Numbered from the stretch's first letter, positions 27,306 to 38,519 are shown. The stretch: DNA of 64,000 nucleotides from Steroidobacteraceae bacterium (GCA_019187495.1 JABAQN010000029.1:1-64000); one strand, 5' to 3'. Notes: generated by a model not told the origin, from the sequence alone. Numbers and translations are program-made.

Positions 27306-29396
27306 ATGATGTACATCCTGCGACCCTGCGCGATCGCGCTTTGCCTGTCGATTTCCTTCACCACCCCTTCGGCAGCTGCCGGAGAGCCCGCGCCGGAATG
27401 GCTGCTGCATGGCCGTGACGCCACCGAACAGCGCTACAGTCCGCTGACACGTATCAACCGGTCGAACGTCGCCCGCCTCGGGCTCGCCTGGACCTTCGAT
27501 GATTTCGTCGTGCGCGGCCGCACGCATCGCGGCGTGGAAGCGACGCCGCTGATGCACGACGGCGTGCTCTATTTCACGGGCCCCTGGAGCGTCGTCTATG
27601 CCATCGACGCGCGCAGCGGCGCGCAGCGCTGGTTCTACGACCCCGAAGTCGACGGCGCCTGGGCGCGCCGCGCCTGCTGCGATGCTGTGAATCGCGGCGT
27701 CGCGCTCCACAAGGGCACGCTCTACGTCGGCACGCTGGATGGGTGGCTCGTGGCGCTCGATGCGCACTCCGGCAAGCTGAAATGGCGCGTCGATACGTTG
27801 ATCGACCGCAGCCGCGACTACACGATCACCGGCGCGCCACGCATCGCGGGCGACCACATCGTCATCGGCAACGGCGGGGCGGAACTCGGCGTGCGTGGTT
27901 ACGTGAGCGCCTACGATGCCGGCACGGGTCGCCTCTCGTGGCGGTTCTTCACGATACCGGGCCCGGGACCGGACGAGCACCCCGAGGTCGCGCTCGCGCG
28001 AGGCACCTGGGGCAAGGACGCGCGCTGGGACATCGGCGGCGGCGGCACGGTGTGGGACTCGATGACCTACGACCCCGATCTCGGGCTGCTGTATGTCGGC
28101 GTCGGCAACGGCGGCCCGTGGCCGGCGTGGGTCCGCAACGGCGGCGAGCGCCACGACAACCTGTTCCTTTCGAGTATCGTCGCGCTCGATGCCACGACGG
28201 GCCGCATGGCCTGGTACTACCAGACCACCCCCGGTGACAGCTGGGACTACACGGCCACGCAGAACATGATCCTCGCGGACCTGCCGATCGGCGGGCGCAC
28301 GCGCAAGGTGCTGATGCAGGCGCCGAAGAACGGTTTCTTTTACGTGCTCGACCGCGAGAGCGGCGAGCTGCTGTCGGCAAAGCCGTACACGACGGTCACC
28401 TGGGCGAGCCACGTCGATCCAGCATCGGGCAAGCCTGCGATCTCTCCGGGCGCGCTGTACGCCGGTTCACCGAAGCTCGTGTGGCCCTCGCCGGCAGGCG
28501 GCCACAACTGGCCGCCCATGGCCTTCAGTCCGCAGAGCTCCCTCGCCTACATCCCGGTGCTCGAGATGCCGCTCAGGTTCTCGACCGATGCGGGACCCAC
28601 GCCCTACATCCCCGGCGACTACAACACGGCGGCGACCGTATCACCACCCGACCCGCGGACCGATGCGGCATTGCTCGGCGCCTCGCCACCCTTCGCCATG
28701 CAATCGGTCCTGAAGGCGTGGGACCCGGCTGCAGGACGCGTCTCCTGGCAAAGCGCGCCGATGCCCTACTGGGGCGGCGGCGTGCTCGCCACCGCCGGCG
28801 GACTCGTCGTGCAGGGGAGCGCGGATGGCGTGCTCGTTGCCTACGACGCTTCCACCGGGCACGTGTTGAAGCGCATCGAAACCGGGCTTGCGATCATGGC
28901 GCCGCCCATCACTTATGCGATCGGCGGCGAGCAGTACATCGTCGTGCCGGCCGGCATGGGTGGCGCGATGAAAGTCGGCTACTTCCCCGGCTACGCGGCG
29001 CTCGAATACGCCAATCGCGAGCGCCTGTTCGCGTTCAGGCTGGACGGCAAACCGGTGCCCCTTCCCGATCGCGTGGCACCGGCACCGGTTTATCCGCTCC
29101 CCGATGGCCTGCCCACGGACCCGGACACGCTCGCCGCGGGCGAGAAGCTCTACACGCGACACTGCGCGCGCTGCCACGCCGCGCGCGGCGCGAAGAGCGG
29201 CTATCCGGACCTGTGGAACCTGTCGCCCGCGGTTGACGACGCGTTCGACGCGATCGTGCTCGAGGGCGCGTTGGGCCAGGCCGGTATGGCCAGATTCGCG
29301 GACGTGCTCGACGCGAGAGATACGCTCGCGATCCGCGCCTGGCTCGCCGCGGATGCGCGCGCGCTGCGCGCGCATCTCAGCACTCCGGCACGTTGA
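27306..29396 (+). CDS. PQQ-dependent quinohemoprotein dehydrogenase with C-terminal cytochrome c domain
   Basis: A 696-residue periplasmic enzyme. A signal peptide ([16 protein letters not shown]) is followed by an eight-bladed PQQ propeller: [18 protein letters not shown] at the start, the adjacent Cys pair RACCDAV that stacks on PQQ, and [10 protein letters not shown] with the catalytic-site Asp. The C-terminal about 85 residues carry one haem motif, CARCH, as in type II quinohemoprotein alcohol dehydrogenases. Substrate is unknown. No pqq synthesis genes are in the window. The 3' end overlaps sdaA by 20 bases. Confidence 0.93.
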   Translation: MMYILRPCAIALCLSISFTTPSAAAGEPAPEWLLHGRDATEQRYSPLTRINRSNVARLGLAWTFDDFVVRGRTHRGVEATPLMHDGVLYFTGPWSVVYAIDARSGAQRWFYDPEVDGAWARRACCDAVNRGVALHKGTLYVGTLDGWLVALDAHSGKLKWRVDTLIDRSRDYTITGAPRIAGDHIVIGNGGAELGVRGYVSAYDAGTGRLSWRFFTIPGPGPDEHPEVALARGTWGKDARWDIGGGGTVWDSMTYDPDLGLLYVGVGNGGPWPAWVRNGGERHDNLFLSSIVALDATTGRMAWYYQTTPGDSWDYTATQNMILADLPIGGRTRKVLMQAPKNGFFYVLDRESGELLSAKPYTTVTWASHVDPASGKPAISPGALYAGSPKLVWPSPAGGHNWPPMAFSPQSSLAYIPVLEMPLRFSTDAGPTPYIPGDYNTAATVSPPDPRTDAALLGASPPFAMQSVLKAWDPAAGRVSWQSAPMPYWGGGVLATAGGLVVQGSADGVLVAYDASTGHVLKRIETGLAIMAPPITYAIGGEQYIVVPAGMGGAMKVGYFPGYAALEYANRERLFAFRLDGKPVPLPDRVAPAPVYPLPDGLPTDPDTLAAGEKLYTRHCARCHAARGAKSGYPDLWNLSPAVDDAFDAIVLEGALGQAGMARFADVLDARDTLAIRAWLAADARALRAHLSTPAR

Positions 29397-30783
29397 CCGC
29401 GAGCCCGCCCTGCGAGGTTTCCTTGTAGATCGTCGACATGTCGTGGCCGGTCTGCCGCATCGTCGCGATCACCTGGTCGAGCGTGACCTTGTGCGAGCCG
29501 TCGCCGCGCATCGCGAGACGCGCCGCGTTGATGGCCTTCACCGCGCCCATCGCGTTGCGCTCGATGCAGGGAATCTGCACGAGCCCCGCGACCGGGTCGC
29601 AGGTGAGGCCGAGGTTGTGTTCCATGCCGATTTCCGCGGCATTCTCGACCTGCTCGTTCGTGCCGTGCAGCGCCGCGACGAGCCCCGCGGCGGCCATCGA
29701 GCAGGCGACTCCGACCTCGCCCATGCAGCCCATTTCCGCGCCGGAGATCGACGCACCCTGCTTGAAGAGCATCGCGACGCCACCGGCGGTCAGCAGGAAG
29801 CGCAGGATGCCCTCCTCGTTCGCGCCGCGCTCGAAGCGCAGATAGTACTGCAGCACCGCGGGTACGATGCCGGCCGCACCGTTCGTCGGCGCCGTCACCA
29901 CGCGACCGCCCGCCGCATTCTCTTCGTTGACGGCGAGCGCGCAGGCATTGACCCAGTCCATCGAGTCGAGTGGCCGGTCGGATGCGCTCTCGACGAGCAT
30001 GCGGTGCAGCCGCGGCGCACGTCGGCGCACCTTGAGCACGCCAGGCAGGATGCCCTGTTGCTGGAAGCCCCGCTCCACGCAAGCCTGCATCACGCGCCAG
30101 ATGCCGAGCAGCCCCGCACGCACGTCGTCGCGCGTGCGCGAGGCGAGTTCGTTCGCGAGCAGCAACTCGAAAATCTCGAGCCCGCCCGCGCGGCAATGCG
30201 CCAGCAACTCCGCGCTGGTCGCAAACGGGTAAGGAACGGCGCTCTTGCTGCCCGCCACCGGCTGCCCGCCGCCCGCTTCCCTCTGGCCGCCCGCCGCCGG
30301 CTGTCCGCCGCCCGCTCTCGCGATGAACCCTCCACCCACCGAATACACTTCATCTTCCCTCAGCACCTTCCCGTCTCCATCCAGCGCCGCGAAACGCATG
30401 CCGTTCGGATGCGCCGGCAAGGTCTCGTGCATCAGGAAGAGCAACTGCATCGGCTCGTCGAACGCGATCTCGTGCCGGCCGAGGAGTCGCAGCCGCCCCC
30501 CGGCGCGAATGCGCGCCACGTCGAGTTGCATCTGGTCCGGATCGACCGTCGAGGGATCGGCACCCTCGAGTCCGGCGAGAATCGCGCGATCCGTCCCGTG
30601 GCCCGCGCCGGTCAGCGCGAGCGATCCGTAGAGACGCACGTACACCGACTGCGTGCGTTCGAGCAGGTCGCCCTCGCCGAGCCCGAGCGCGAACTCGCGC
30701 GCCGCGCGCATCGGCCCCATCGTGTGCGAGCTCGACGGGCCGATGCCGACCTTGAAGATGTCGAAGACGCTGAGGGCGTTCAT
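29377..30783 (-). CDS. sdaA: L-serine ammonia-lyase, Fe-S type
   Basis: Deaminates L-serine to pyruvate. The 468-residue single-chain enzyme begins [20 protein letters not shown] and has cluster ligands in [11 protein letters not shown] and [12 protein letters not shown]. It ends in VNVPEC, the C-terminal Cys that folds into the active site in the Legionella enzyme. Between GGGFIAR and VPYPF is an unusual Gly/Gln/Ala-rich insert encoded by a tandem repeat (30242-30316). The start ATG overlaps the putA stop (ATGA), so proline and serine breakdown are co-transcribed. Confidence 0.96.
   Translation of the reverse strand: MNALSVFDIFKVGIGPSSSHTMGPMRAAREFALGLGEGDLLERTQSVYVRLYGSLALTGAGHGTDRAILAGLEGADPSTVDPDQMQLDVARIRAGGRLRLLGRHEIAFDEPMQLLFLMHETLPAHPNGMRFAALDGDGKVLREDEVYSVGGGFIARAGGGQPAAGGQREAGGGQPVAGSKSAVPYPFATSAELLAHCRAGGLEIFELLLANELASRTRDDVRAGLLGIWRVMQACVERGFQQQGILPGVLKVRRRAPRLHRMLVESASDRPLDSMDWVNACALAVNEENAAGGRVVTAPTNGAAGIVPAVLQYYLRFERGANEEGILRFLLTAGGVAMLFKQGASISGAEMGCMGEVGVACSMAAAGLVAALHGTNEQVENAAEIGMEHNLGLTCDPVAGLVQIPCIERNAMGAVKAINAARLAMRGDGSHKVTLDQVIATMRQTGHDMSTIYKETSQGGLAVNVPEC
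30242..30316 (-). repeat. In-frame tandem repeat (36 + 39 bp) inside sdaA
   Basis: Two adjacent copies on the coding strand: unit 1 at 30278-30316 and unit 2 at 30242-30277. Both begin AGCGGGCGGCGG and share (A/G)CAGCCGG then GGCGGGC. Together they are 75 bp, 25 codons, and keep the frame. Partial copies occur at 44577-44594 and 63868-63894, so this is probably a member of a dispersed short repeat family. Confidence 0.7.
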
Positions 30784-33700
30784 TGTTCGGTGAGCGACAG
30801 CAGCGTCGCATTGCCGCCGACGGCCGCCGTGTTGACGGTGATGGTCTGCTCGGTCGCGAAACGGTGCAGGTAGTGCGGCCCGCCGGCCTTCGGGCCGGTG
30901 CCGGAGAGGCCACAGCCCCCGAATGGCTGCACGCCGACCACGGCACCGATCATGTTGCGATTGACGTAGACGTTGCCGACCCGCGCGCGCCGCGCGATCC
31001 GCTGCGCCAGGCTGTCGATGCGGGTCTGCACGCCGAGGGTGAGTCCGTAGCCGCGCGCATTCACGGCGTCGACCACCTCATCGAGTTTCGCCGCCTCGTA
31101 GCGCACGACGTGCACGATCGGGCCGAACACTTCGCGCTCGAGATCCTCGATGCGGCCGATCTCGACCGCGAGCGGCGCGAAGAAACGCCCCGGCGGCAGA
31201 TCCTTCACCGGCACGCGATGCGACCAGCGCGCCGTCGCCGTCACCCGGGCGGCATGCGCCTCGAGCATCGCGAGCGCTTCCCGATCGATCACCGGCCCCA
31301 CGTCCGTTGCGAGGAGCGATGGATCGCCGACCACGATCTCGTCCATGTAGCCGGCGAGGAGTTCGAGCACCCGCGGCGCGACTTCTTCCTGCACGATGAG
31401 GAGGCGCAGCGCCGAGCAGCGCTGCCCGGCGCTGTTGAAGCCGGAAGCGACGGCATCCAGCACGACCTGCTCGGCGAGCGCCGAACTGTCGACGATCATC
31501 GCATTCAGTCCGCCCGTCTCCGCGATGAGTGTGCCGATCGCACCGTTGCGCGCCGCCATCGTGCGCTCGATGATGCGCGCGGTATCGGTCGATCCGGTGA
31601 AGCAGATGCCGGCGACATCGGGGCTGCCCGCCATCGCGGCGCCCACCACCGAACCGCGTCCCGGCAGGAAATGCAGCACTTCGCGCGGCACGCCCGCGGC
31701 GTGCAGCAATTCGATGACGCGCGCCGCGCACAGCGGGGTCTGCTCGGCCGGCTTCGCGAGCACGGTGTTGCCGGCGGCGAGCGCCGCGGCCACCTGGCCC
31801 GTGAAAATGGCGACCGGGAAATTCCAGGGGCTGATGCAGCCAAAGACGCCGCGGCCGCGCAGTCGCAGCGTGTTGCGCTCGCCGGTCGGTCCCGGGAGGG
31901 GCGCGTCACCCTCGAAGTCGCCGCGCGCACGCAGCGCGTAATAGCGCAGGAAATCCTCCGCCTCGCGCACCTCGGAAATGCTGTCCGGCAGCGACTTGCC
32001 GGCCTCGCGAACGCAGCGCGCGACGAGGCTCGCGCGCTCCCCGGCCAGCAGGTCCGCCGCCTGCTCGAGCAGCGCCGCGCGGTATGCGCCGCCGCGCGCA
32101 TCCCACTCCGCCTGCGCGGCGCGCGCCACCGCGGCGGCGCTGGCCACCGTTTCGGTCGTGACGTTCGACACCGTGCCGATCACTTCGCGCTCGTTGGCGG
32201 GATTGACGAGATTGTGCGTCTCGGCCACTTCGGCCGAGTCGACCGTGATCGGGCCGGCGTGCCAGCGCTCGGCCTGGCTGCGCGCGCACGCGGCATGCAG
32301 CGCCGCGACTTCGGCGCCGTCGGCGAGATTCGCGCCGAGCGAATTGCGCCGCTCGCGGCCATAGAGATCCGGCGGCAACGGGATCCGGGGATGCGACACC
32401 GATGCCGCGCCATCGACATCCGCCACCGGATCGGCCACGACCGATTCGGGCGGCAGGCTCGCATCGACCAGCCGGTTGACGAACGACGTGTTCGCGCCGT
32501 TCTCGAGCAGGCGGCGCACGAGATAGGGCAGGAGATCGGCGTGCGCGCCGACCGGGGCATAAACGCGGCACGGAAAATCGCCCCACTCCCCGCCGACCAC
32601 GTGGGCATAGAGTTCTTCGCCCATGCCGTGCAGCCGCTGGAACTCGAAGGGGGCTCCCGCCGCGCCGAAGAGTTCGGCGATGTAGGCCACCGTGTGCGCG
32701 TTATGGGTCGCGAACTGCGGGTAGATCGAGGCGGCGGCCGCGACCATCTGGCGCGCGCACGCCAGATAGGCGACATCGGTGTTCGCCTTGCGCGTGTAGA
32801 CCGGATAGGTCGGCAGGCCGCGCTCCTGGGCGCGCTTCACCTCGCTGTCCCAGTAGGCGCCCTTCACCAGCCGCACGCACAGGCGCCGGCCGAGGCCGCC
32901 CGCGCGCCCGGCGAGCCAGTCGATCACCTGCGGCGCGCGCTTCTGGTAGGCCTGGACCGCGAGGCCGAAACCGGGATAGTCGCGCGTGACATCGTCGGTG
33001 AGCACACGGTCGATCAGCTCGAGCGACAACTCGAGCCGATCGGCCTCTTCGGCATCCACCGTGAGCCCGATCCCCGCGTCGCGCGCACGGCGCGTGAGCT
33101 CGAGAATGCGCGGCGCGAGCTCGGCGAGCACGCGCTCGCGCTGCGCGAATTCATACCTTGGATGCAGCGCCGAGAGCTTGACCGAGATGCTGTGGCGTTC
33201 GATCACGCTGCCCGCGCCATCCGCCGGCATCGCCGCACCGATCTCGTCGATCGCGGCGCGGTACTTGTCGAAGTAGCGTTCCGCGTCCGCCGCCGTGAGC
33301 GCCGCTTCGCCGAGCATGTCGAAGGAGTAGCGATAGGCCCGCTCGCGCTTGCCTCCCGCGCGCGCCAGCGCCTCGGTGATGCTGCGGCCCATCACGAACT
33401 GGTGGCCGAGGATCTTCATCGACTGGCGCAGGGCCGCGCGCGCGACCGGCTCGCCGATGCGGCTCGCGAGGCGGCCGAACCAGTTGCGCGGCGAGCCGAA
33501 CTGATCCGGTTCGACCTGCACGACCCGGCCGGTCAGCATCAATCCCCAGGTCGAGGCGTTGACGAACAGCGATTCGCTGTCACCGAGGTGATCCGCCCAG
33601 TCACCGGCACTCACCTTGTCGGCGATCAGGCGATCGGCGGTCTCGGCATCCGGGATGCGCAGCAGCGCCTCGGCGAGGCACATCAGGATCACGCCCTCGC

Positions 33701-33914
33701 GCGAGCCGAGGCTGTACTCGCGCAGGAAGGCATCGAGCGGACTGCCCGACGCCTTCTGCGCACGCACCCGCGCGACGAGATCGAGCGCCTGCGCGGCGAC
33801 GTGCCCGCGCACGTCGGGCGCGAGTCGCGCACGCGCGGCGAGTGCGCGCACGAGCGGCTCTTCGGGCGCGAGCCAGGTCGGATTGATTGCCGTGCCGATA
33901 GCCGATATCCGCAT
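30780..33914 (-). CDS. putA: Bifunctional proline dehydrogenase / glutamate-5-semialdehyde dehydrogenase
   Basis: Oxidises proline to glutamate in two steps with channelling. The 1044-residue protein lacks the N-terminal ribbon-helix-helix domain of E. coli PutA, so it should not be a DNA-binding repressor. The FAD barrel (about residues 80-460) has [12 protein letters not shown] and [16 protein letters not shown]; the aldehyde dehydrogenase domain (about 520-1035) has [22 protein letters not shown] (Glu) and GQRCSALR with the catalytic Cys. It heads the putA-sdaA pair. No putP transporter is present. Confidence 0.97.
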   Translation of the reverse strand: MRISAIGTAINPTWLAPEEPLVRALAARARLAPDVRGHVAAQALDLVARVRAQKASGSPLDAFLREYSLGSREGVILMCLAEALLRIPDAETADRLIADKVSAGDWADHLGDSESLFVNASTWGLMLTGRVVQVEPDQFGSPRNWFGRLASRIGEPVARAALRQSMKILGHQFVMGRSITEALARAGGKRERAYRYSFDMLGEAALTAADAERYFDKYRAAIDEIGAAMPADGAGSVIERHSISVKLSALHPRYEFAQRERVLAELAPRILELTRRARDAGIGLTVDAEEADRLELSLELIDRVLTDDVTRDYPGFGLAVQAYQKRAPQVIDWLAGRAGGLGRRLCVRLVKGAYWDSEVKRAQERGLPTYPVYTRKANTDVAYLACARQMVAAAASIYPQFATHNAHTVAYIAELFGAAGAPFEFQRLHGMGEELYAHVVGGEWGDFPCRVYAPVGAHADLLPYLVRRLLENGANTSFVNRLVDASLPPESVVADPVADVDGAASVSHPRIPLPPDLYGRERRNSLGANLADGAEVAALHAACARSQAERWHAGPITVDSAEVAETHNLVNPANEREVIGTVSNVTTETVASAAAVARAAQAEWDARGGAYRAALLEQAADLLAGERASLVARCVREAGKSLPDSISEVREAEDFLRYYALRARGDFEGDAPLPGPTGERNTLRLRGRGVFGCISPWNFPVAIFTGQVAAALAAGNTVLAKPAEQTPLCAARVIELLHAAGVPREVLHFLPGRGSVVGAAMAGSPDVAGICFTGSTDTARIIERTMAARNGAIGTLIAETGGLNAMIVDSSALAEQVVLDAVASGFNSAGQRCSALRLLIVQEEVAPRVLELLAGYMDEIVVGDPSLLATDVGPVIDREALAMLEAHAARVTATARWSHRVPVKDLPPGRFFAPLAVEIGRIEDLEREVFGPIVHVVRYEAAKLDEVVDAVNARGYGLTLGVQTRIDSLAQRIARRARVGNVYVNRNMIGAVVGVQPFGGCGLSGTGPKAGGPHYLHRFATEQTITVNTAAVGGNATLLSLTEQ

Positions 33915-33922
33915 GACGTGTT

Positions 33923-33944
33923 TCCCGCCCCCGCGCCGGCGGGA
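33923..33944. other. GC-rich hairpin between the DUF481 gene and putA
   Basis: TCCCGCC (33923-33929) pairs with GGCGGGA (33938-33944) in the 34-bp gap between the stop codon of the DUF481 gene and the putA start. There is no U-tract. It may attenuate read-through into putA-sdaA or shape the putA leader. Confidence 0.4.
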
Positions 33945-33948
33945 GCTC

Positions 33949-34674
33949 TCAGAACGAGTAAGTCAGGTTCACCGTCGTCAACGTGTCGGTCGATCGCAGG
34001 CCCGGGGGCGGATCGGAGTTGTATCGTACACCGAAGCCGAGCGACAGCCCGAAACGCGCATTCATCTGCACCGCGAGCGCGAGGTCATTGCCCGCGAAGG
34101 TGTTGTCCGACCCCGCCTCGACGATCAGCTTGTCCGTGAGCTTCGTGTTCGAAGTAAGCACCTGTTCGAAGCCGAGATCCCCGCGCCAGACGACCGCGTC
34201 GTCCTTCTCCCCGGTGAGCGCATCCCGCAGCTGCCGGTAACCGGCACCGGCCTGGCCGGAGAACTTGGTGCGTTCCGTGTCGATGAAACGGTAGCCGAGA
34301 CCCGAGGTGAGCGATGCCTGGTAGTCGAAGCCGCTGAACCCGTCGTGTTCGTAGCGCAGGCCGCCGAACCAGTAGGCGCGCGGCGTGAACTTGTAGTCGG
34401 TCTGCCAGCGCGCCTCGTAACGCTCGGCGGTCGTCTCGAGCTCGTCCGTGATGTCGTCTTCGCTCTGCGCGTAGAGCGCCGCGAGAAACGCCGAATGCTT
34501 CCACCTGGCGAGTTCGTTCGCCATGTCGAGCTTGCCGTTTGCGGTCGTGGTCTCGGTATTACCCCGCGAAAAGACGACGCCCGCCTCCGCCTTTCCCTTC
34601 CAGGCGGCCGCCGCCGGACCGCCCGCCATCGCCGCAATACACGCCACTGCCACCCAGGTCATGATCCGGCTCAT
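33949..34674 (-). CDS. DUF481 (YdiY-like) outer-membrane beta-barrel protein
   Basis: A 241-residue exported protein. After the signal (WVAVACIAAMAGGPAAAA), the sequence is an alternation of amphipathic beta strands: GKAEAGVVFSRGNTETTTANGKLD, YFGGLRYEHDGFSGFDYQ, TSGLGYRFI and a terminal aromatic strand ending VNLTYSF, the signal for BAM-dependent insertion. DUF481 barrels are salt-induced in some bacteria but their role is not settled. The ATG at 34674 has an upstream GGGAG and a TATAAT at 34702-34707. Confidence 0.9.
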   Translation of the reverse strand: MSRIMTWVAVACIAAMAGGPAAAAWKGKAEAGVVFSRGNTETTTANGKLDMANELARWKHSAFLAALYAQSEDDITDELETTAERYEARWQTDYKFTPRAYWFGGLRYEHDGFSGFDYQASLTSGLGYRFIDTERTKFSGQAGAGYRQLRDALTGEKDDAVVWRGDLGFEQVLTSNTKLTDKLIVEAGSDNTFAGNDLALAVQMNARFGLSLGFGVRYNSDPPPGLRSTDTLTTVNLTYSF

Positions 34675-34701
34675 CGACAACTCCCGTCCAAAAAAGCCGC
34701 G

Positions 34702-34707
34702 ATTATA
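34702..34707 (-). promoter_or_regulatory. -10 element of the DUF481 gene
   Basis: A perfect TATAAT on the minus strand, 27 bases before the ATG, followed by a run of six T in the leader and an RBS-like GGGAG. It lies five bases beyond the yhhQ stop codon. Confidence 0.55.
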
Positions 34708-34712
34708 GGCGA

Positions 34713-35477
34713 TCAGGCCGCGGCTTCGCGGCGCAGCCGGTCGGCCTCTGCGTGCCCGAGGTAGCGCTCGATCAGGGCGCGTGACACATAGAGCAGCGGG
34801 ATCAGCGCGATCGCTGCCGCCATCTTGTAGCCGTAATTGACGGTCCCGACGGCGAGGAACTGGTCGTTCGACCAGCGCTGGGGTCCGAGGACGAACGCGA
34901 TGTAGAGCACGATGTAGCTGTCGATCAGCTGCGAGACCGCCGTCGATGCGGTGGCGCGCAGCCACACGAAGCGCTCGCCGGTGTGGTGGCGGATACGATG
35001 GAATACGGCCACGTCGATCAGCTGGCCGATCATGAAGGCGACCAGCGAGCCGCCGATCGTCCACATGCCCTGCCCGAAGATGAGCGCAAACGCGTGCTGG
35101 ATGTCGGGCACGCCGAGCGCCGCATTGGCGGCCACCCAGAACCCCGCCGGCGAGAGCGCGATCACGGCATAGGCGGCGACGAAGGCGTACGAGATGCAGC
35201 CGACGGCGAGCCAGGAAATGAAACGCACGCCGCGCACGCCGTAGTACTCGTTGATGACGTCCGTCATGATGAAGACGAACGGCCACAGCAGCACACCCGC
35301 CGTGAAATCGAGCGCACCGCCGACACCGAACAGCTGCCAGTGCACGGGCGGGCGACCGAGCGTCGCCTCGAGCGAAAAGATCTTCACGCCGACGAACTCG
35401 GCGAGCAGCGCATTCACCAGGAAGAAGGCGGTCAGGGCAATGAAGAGCCGGTTGCCGCTGTGCAGGGTGGTGCGCAT
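34713..35477 (-). CDS. yhhQ: Queuosine precursor transporter (YhhQ/QPTR family)
   Basis: A 254-residue inner-membrane protein with six or seven helices. Family signatures include LEATLGRPPVHW..., FVFIMTDVINEYYGVRGVRFISWLA and SQLIDSYIVLYIAF, which match the COG1738/DUF165 family shown in E. coli to import 7-cyano-7-deazaguanine or 7-aminomethyl derivative for tRNA queuosine. Its ATG is 20 bases from the divergent kbl ATG. No queuosine biosynthesis genes are in the window. Confidence 0.92.
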   Translation of the reverse strand: MRTTLHSGNRLFIALTAFFLVNALLAEFVGVKIFSLEATLGRPPVHWQLFGVGGALDFTAGVLLWPFVFIMTDVINEYYGVRGVRFISWLAVGCISYAFVAAYAVIALSPAGFWVAANAALGVPDIQHAFALIFGQGMWTIGGSLVAFMIGQLIDVAVFHRIRHHTGERFVWLRATASTAVSQLIDSYIVLYIAFVLGPQRWSNDQFLAVGTVNYGYKMAAAIALIPLLYVSRALIERYLGHAEADRLRREAAA

Positions 35478-35484
35478 TGTCCCC

Positions 35485-35492
35485 AGTATAAT
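35485..35492. promoter_or_regulatory. Overlapping divergent -10 elements of yhhQ and kbl
   Basis: The plus strand has TATAAT (35487-35492), five bases before the kbl ATG. The minus strand has TATACT (35485-35490), seven bases before the yhhQ ATG. The two hexamers share four base pairs. Both genes would be leaderless and mutually exclusive at open-complex formation. Confidence 0.6.
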
Positions 35493-35497
35493 GGGTC

Positions 35498-36676
35498 ATG
35501 GACCAGGCTTTTCTCGACCGCCTCGCCGCGGATCTCGCGGACCTGCGCAACCAGGGGCTCTACAAGTCCGAACGCGTCCTCGCAAGCCCGCAAGCCGCGG
35601 TCATCAGGAGCGGCGAGCGGGAAGTCGTGAACCTCTGTGCCAACAACTACCTCGGCCTCGCCAACCATCCGGCGATCCGTGAAGCCGCGCACCGTGCACT
35701 CGATCGTTACGGGTACGGCATGGCCTCGGTGCGCTTCATCTGCGGCACCCATGCGATCCATCGCGAACTCGAGGAGCGCCTGTCGGCCTTCCTCGGTACC
35801 GAGGACACGATCCTCTATTCCTCCTGTTTCGATGCGAACGGCGGCCTGTTCGAGGCGCTGCTCGGCGAGGAGGACGCGGTGATCTCGGACGCGCTCAACC
35901 ACGCGAGCATCATCGACGGTATCCGGCTCTGCAAGGCGGCGCGCTACCGGTACGCCAACGGCGACATGAACGAACTCGAGGCGCGCCTGAAGGAGGCCGC
36001 GGGCGCGCGCACGCGGCTGATCGCGACCGACGGCGTCTTTTCGATGGACGGCACGATTGCGCCGCTCGCCGCGATCTGCGATCTCGCCGACCGCCACGGC
36101 GCACTCGTGATGGTCGACGATTCGCATGCGACCGGCTTCATGGGCGCGAACGGCCGCGGCACGCATGAACACTGCGGCGTGCTCTCGCGCGTCGATCTCC
36201 TGACCGGCACCCTCGGCAAGGCGCTCGGCGGCGGCAGCGGCGGCTATGTCGCCGGGAAACGCACGGTGGTCAGCTGGTTGCGACAGCGGTCGCGTCCCTA
36301 CCTCTTCTCGAACAGCATTCCGCCGGTCGTCGCCGCGGTCAGCGTGCGGGTCATCGATCTGATCCAGAGCGCACCGGAGCTGCGCGAGCGGCTGCACGGC
36401 AATGCCCGCCACTTCCGCGCCGGACTCGAAGCCGCGGGCTTCACGCTGAAGCCGGGCGTGCATCCGATCATCCCGGTGATGATCGGCGACGCGGCGCGCG
36501 CGACCCGCATCGCCGACCAGCTGCTCGAGCGCGGCATCTACGTGATCGGCTTTTCGTTCCCCGTCGTGCCGCGCGGCGAGGCGCGCATCCGCACGCAGAT
36601 GACCGCCGCGCATTCGACCGCGCAGCTCGACCGCGCGATCACCGCGTTCCGCGAGGTCGCCGCCTCAGTGCAGTGA
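35498..36676 (+). CDS. kbl: Glycine C-acetyltransferase (2-amino-3-ketobutyrate CoA ligase)
   Basis: A PLP enzyme that splits 2-amino-3-ketobutyrate with CoA to glycine and acetyl-CoA. The 392-residue product has [41 protein letters not shown] and the PLP Lys in [15 protein letters not shown]. In most bacteria tdh lies beside kbl to make the substrate from threonine; here it is absent and sppA converges instead, overlapping by 12 bases. Other alpha-oxoamine synthases (BioF, HemA) fit less well. Confidence 0.96.
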   Translation: MDQAFLDRLAADLADLRNQGLYKSERVLASPQAAVIRSGEREVVNLCANNYLGLANHPAIREAAHRALDRYGYGMASVRFICGTHAIHRELEERLSAFLGTEDTILYSSCFDANGGLFEALLGEEDAVISDALNHASIIDGIRLCKAARYRYANGDMNELEARLKEAAGARTRLIATDGVFSMDGTIAPLAAICDLADRHGALVMVDDSHATGFMGANGRGTHEHCGVLSRVDLLTGTLGKALGGGSGGYVAGKRTVVSWLRQRSRPYLFSNSIPPVVAAVSVRVIDLIQSAPELRERLHGNARHFRAGLEAAGFTLKPGVHPIIPVMIGDAARATRIADQLLERGIYVIGFSFPVVPRGEARIRTQMTAAHSTAQLDRAITAFREVAASVQ

Positions 36677-38506
36677 GCAGAAACAGTAGGCGTACAGGCG
36701 GTTCGCCGATTCGAGGCGTGACCAGCGCTCGAGTTCGGCGGCAACCGGGTCGAGCTGCCGCGCGATGCGCGCGAGCGGCGACGAGGGCAGCCGGATTCCG
36801 AGCCGTGCGAGCCCTTCGAGCGCCCCGGTGCGGACCTGCAGCGCGAGCTCCTGTGCCCACGAGAGGCTCGGCTCGATGAATTCGATGTCGTAGCTGCCAT
36901 CCTTCAGCCTGGCGCGCGCGGCGGCCGCTTCCACGGCATCGTGGAATCCGCCGAGATGGTCCACCAGGCCCTGGCGCTTTGCATCCACGCCCGCCCACAC
37001 CCGGCCCTGCGCGACCGCATCGACCTGGTCGCGCGTCTTGCCACGACCCTCCGCGACGCGGCCCAGGAAAGTCTCGTAACCGTGCTCGACGGTCGCCTGC
37101 AGGAACTCGCCCGCCTCCTTGCCGAGCGGCCGATCGAGCCGCAGCTGCCCCGCCCACGGTGTCGTGCCGACGCCATCCACCTCGACACCCACCTTGCCGA
37201 GCGTGCGGTTGATCGTCGGGATCGTCGCGAAGATGCCGATCGAACCGGTGATCGTGGTCGGCCGGGCCCAGATCTCGTCCGCAGGCGCCGCGATGTAGTA
37301 ACCGCCGGATGCCGCGAGGTCGCCCATCGAGACGACGATCGGCTTGCCTTCGGCCTTGAACGCCTCGATTTCGCGGTGGATCTGTTCGGCCGCGAACATG
37401 CTGCCGCCCGGACTGTCGATGCGCAGCACGAGCGCCTTGATGTCATCGTCGAGACGCGCTTCGCGGATGAGCCGTGCGGTCGATTCACCGCCGACCGTAC
37501 CGGCGGGCTGGTCACCGTCCAGGATCTCGCCCGCCGCGACGACCACGCCGACGAGCGGCTTGCCGTCGCCGCGCAGCTTCGCTTCCGCGTTCACGACGCG
37601 CAGGTAGTCCTCGACGCCCACGGCACGATAGCTCGCCGAGTCTTCGTCCTCGCCGACGATGTCGATCAGTTCACGCTCCACTTCGAGCGAGGTGCGGACA
37701 CCGGTCACGAGTCCCGCATCGAGCGCCAGCTTCGCCCCGTCGCCCTTCAGGGACATCATCCCGCCGGCGAGCGTGTCGACATATCCCGCAATCGTGCCCT
37801 GCCCGAGCTTGCGCGCCTTCTCGACATCTCCCTGGTAGCCCTGCCACATCGCGCCGAGGTATGCGAGCGACTCCTCGCGGTCCTCGGGCGACATGTCGCT
37901 GCGCGTATACGGCTCGACCGCGCTCTTGTAGGCGCCGACCCGGAAGACGTTCATGTCGATGCCGAGCTTGTCGAGCGCCGTCTTGTAGTACGTGACGTAG
38001 CGGTCGAAGCCGTCGATCAGCACGAAGCCGAGCGGATCGAGATAGATCTCATCGGCATGCGAGGCGATGTAGTACGGCGCCTGCAGGAACACCGAGCCCT
38101 GGGCGATCACCTTCTTGCCGGACGCGCGAAAAGCGTCGATCGAGCGGGTCAGCTCCTGCATGGTCGGCTGCCCGGCTCCCGTGAAGCGGTCGAGATCGAG
38201 CACCAGCGCCTGGATCCGGTCGTCGTCGCGCGCCGCATCGATGGCATCGGTCAGGTCCCAGACGAGCGACTCGCTGCGCAGGCTGCCCTGCAACTTCTCG
38301 AGTGCGCGCTCGAACGGATCGCCGGTCAACTGCTCGACGATCCGGCCCTCTGGCCGGATCACGAGCGCGGCCTTCTCCGGCAGCACCGGAATCGACGTGC
38401 GCAGCGCGCCGACGACGATCCCGAACAGCAGCAGCAGCAGGAGCAGATGCAGGAACTTGCGCAGCCCATCGAGTCCGCGCCACAGGGCGCCCAGAAATGC
38501 CCGCAC
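36665..38506 (-). CDS. sppA: Signal peptide peptidase SppA, 67-kDa type
   Basis: A membrane-anchored serine protease that degrades cleaved signal peptides. From the GTG at 38506 it has 613 residues with one N-terminal membrane helix ([18 protein letters not shown]). The catalytic Lys is in [11 protein letters not shown] and the nucleophile Ser in [14 protein letters not shown], matching K209 and S409 of the E. coli enzyme. It begins 13 bases after the stop of the sorbosone dehydrogenase-like gene, so they probably share a transcript. No ATG lies near the helix; GTG is the best start. Confidence 0.94.
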   Translation of the reverse strand: MRAFLGALWRGLDGLRKFLHLLLLLLLFGIVVGALRTSIPVLPEKAALVIRPEGRIVEQLTGDPFERALEKLQGSLRSESLVWDLTDAIDAARDDDRIQALVLDLDRFTGAGQPTMQELTRSIDAFRASGKKVIAQGSVFLQAPYYIASHADEIYLDPLGFVLIDGFDRYVTYYKTALDKLGIDMNVFRVGAYKSAVEPYTRSDMSPEDREESLAYLGAMWQGYQGDVEKARKLGQGTIAGYVDTLAGGMMSLKGDGAKLALDAGLVTGVRTSLEVERELIDIVGEDEDSASYRAVGVEDYLRVVNAEAKLRGDGKPLVGVVVAAGEILDGDQPAGTVGGESTARLIREARLDDDIKALVLRIDSPGGSMFAAEQIHREIEAFKAEGKPIVVSMGDLAASGGYYIAAPADEIWARPTTITGSIGIFATIPTINRTLGKVGVEVDGVGTTPWAGQLRLDRPLGKEAGEFLQATVEHGYETFLGRVAEGRGKTRDQVDAVAQGRVWAGVDAKRQGLVDHLGGFHDAVEAAAARARLKDGSYDIEFIEPSLSWAQELALQVRTGALEGLARLGIRLPSSPLARIARQLDPVAAELERWSRLESANRLYAYCFCSLH

Positions 38507-38519
38507 GATGCGAGTCTCC

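Noticed and set aside
30783-34139. Open frame of 1118 codons on the plus strand opposite putA
   Set aside because: Composition is His/Arg/Asp/Ala-rich with no motif; putA on the other strand has complete catalytic motifs.
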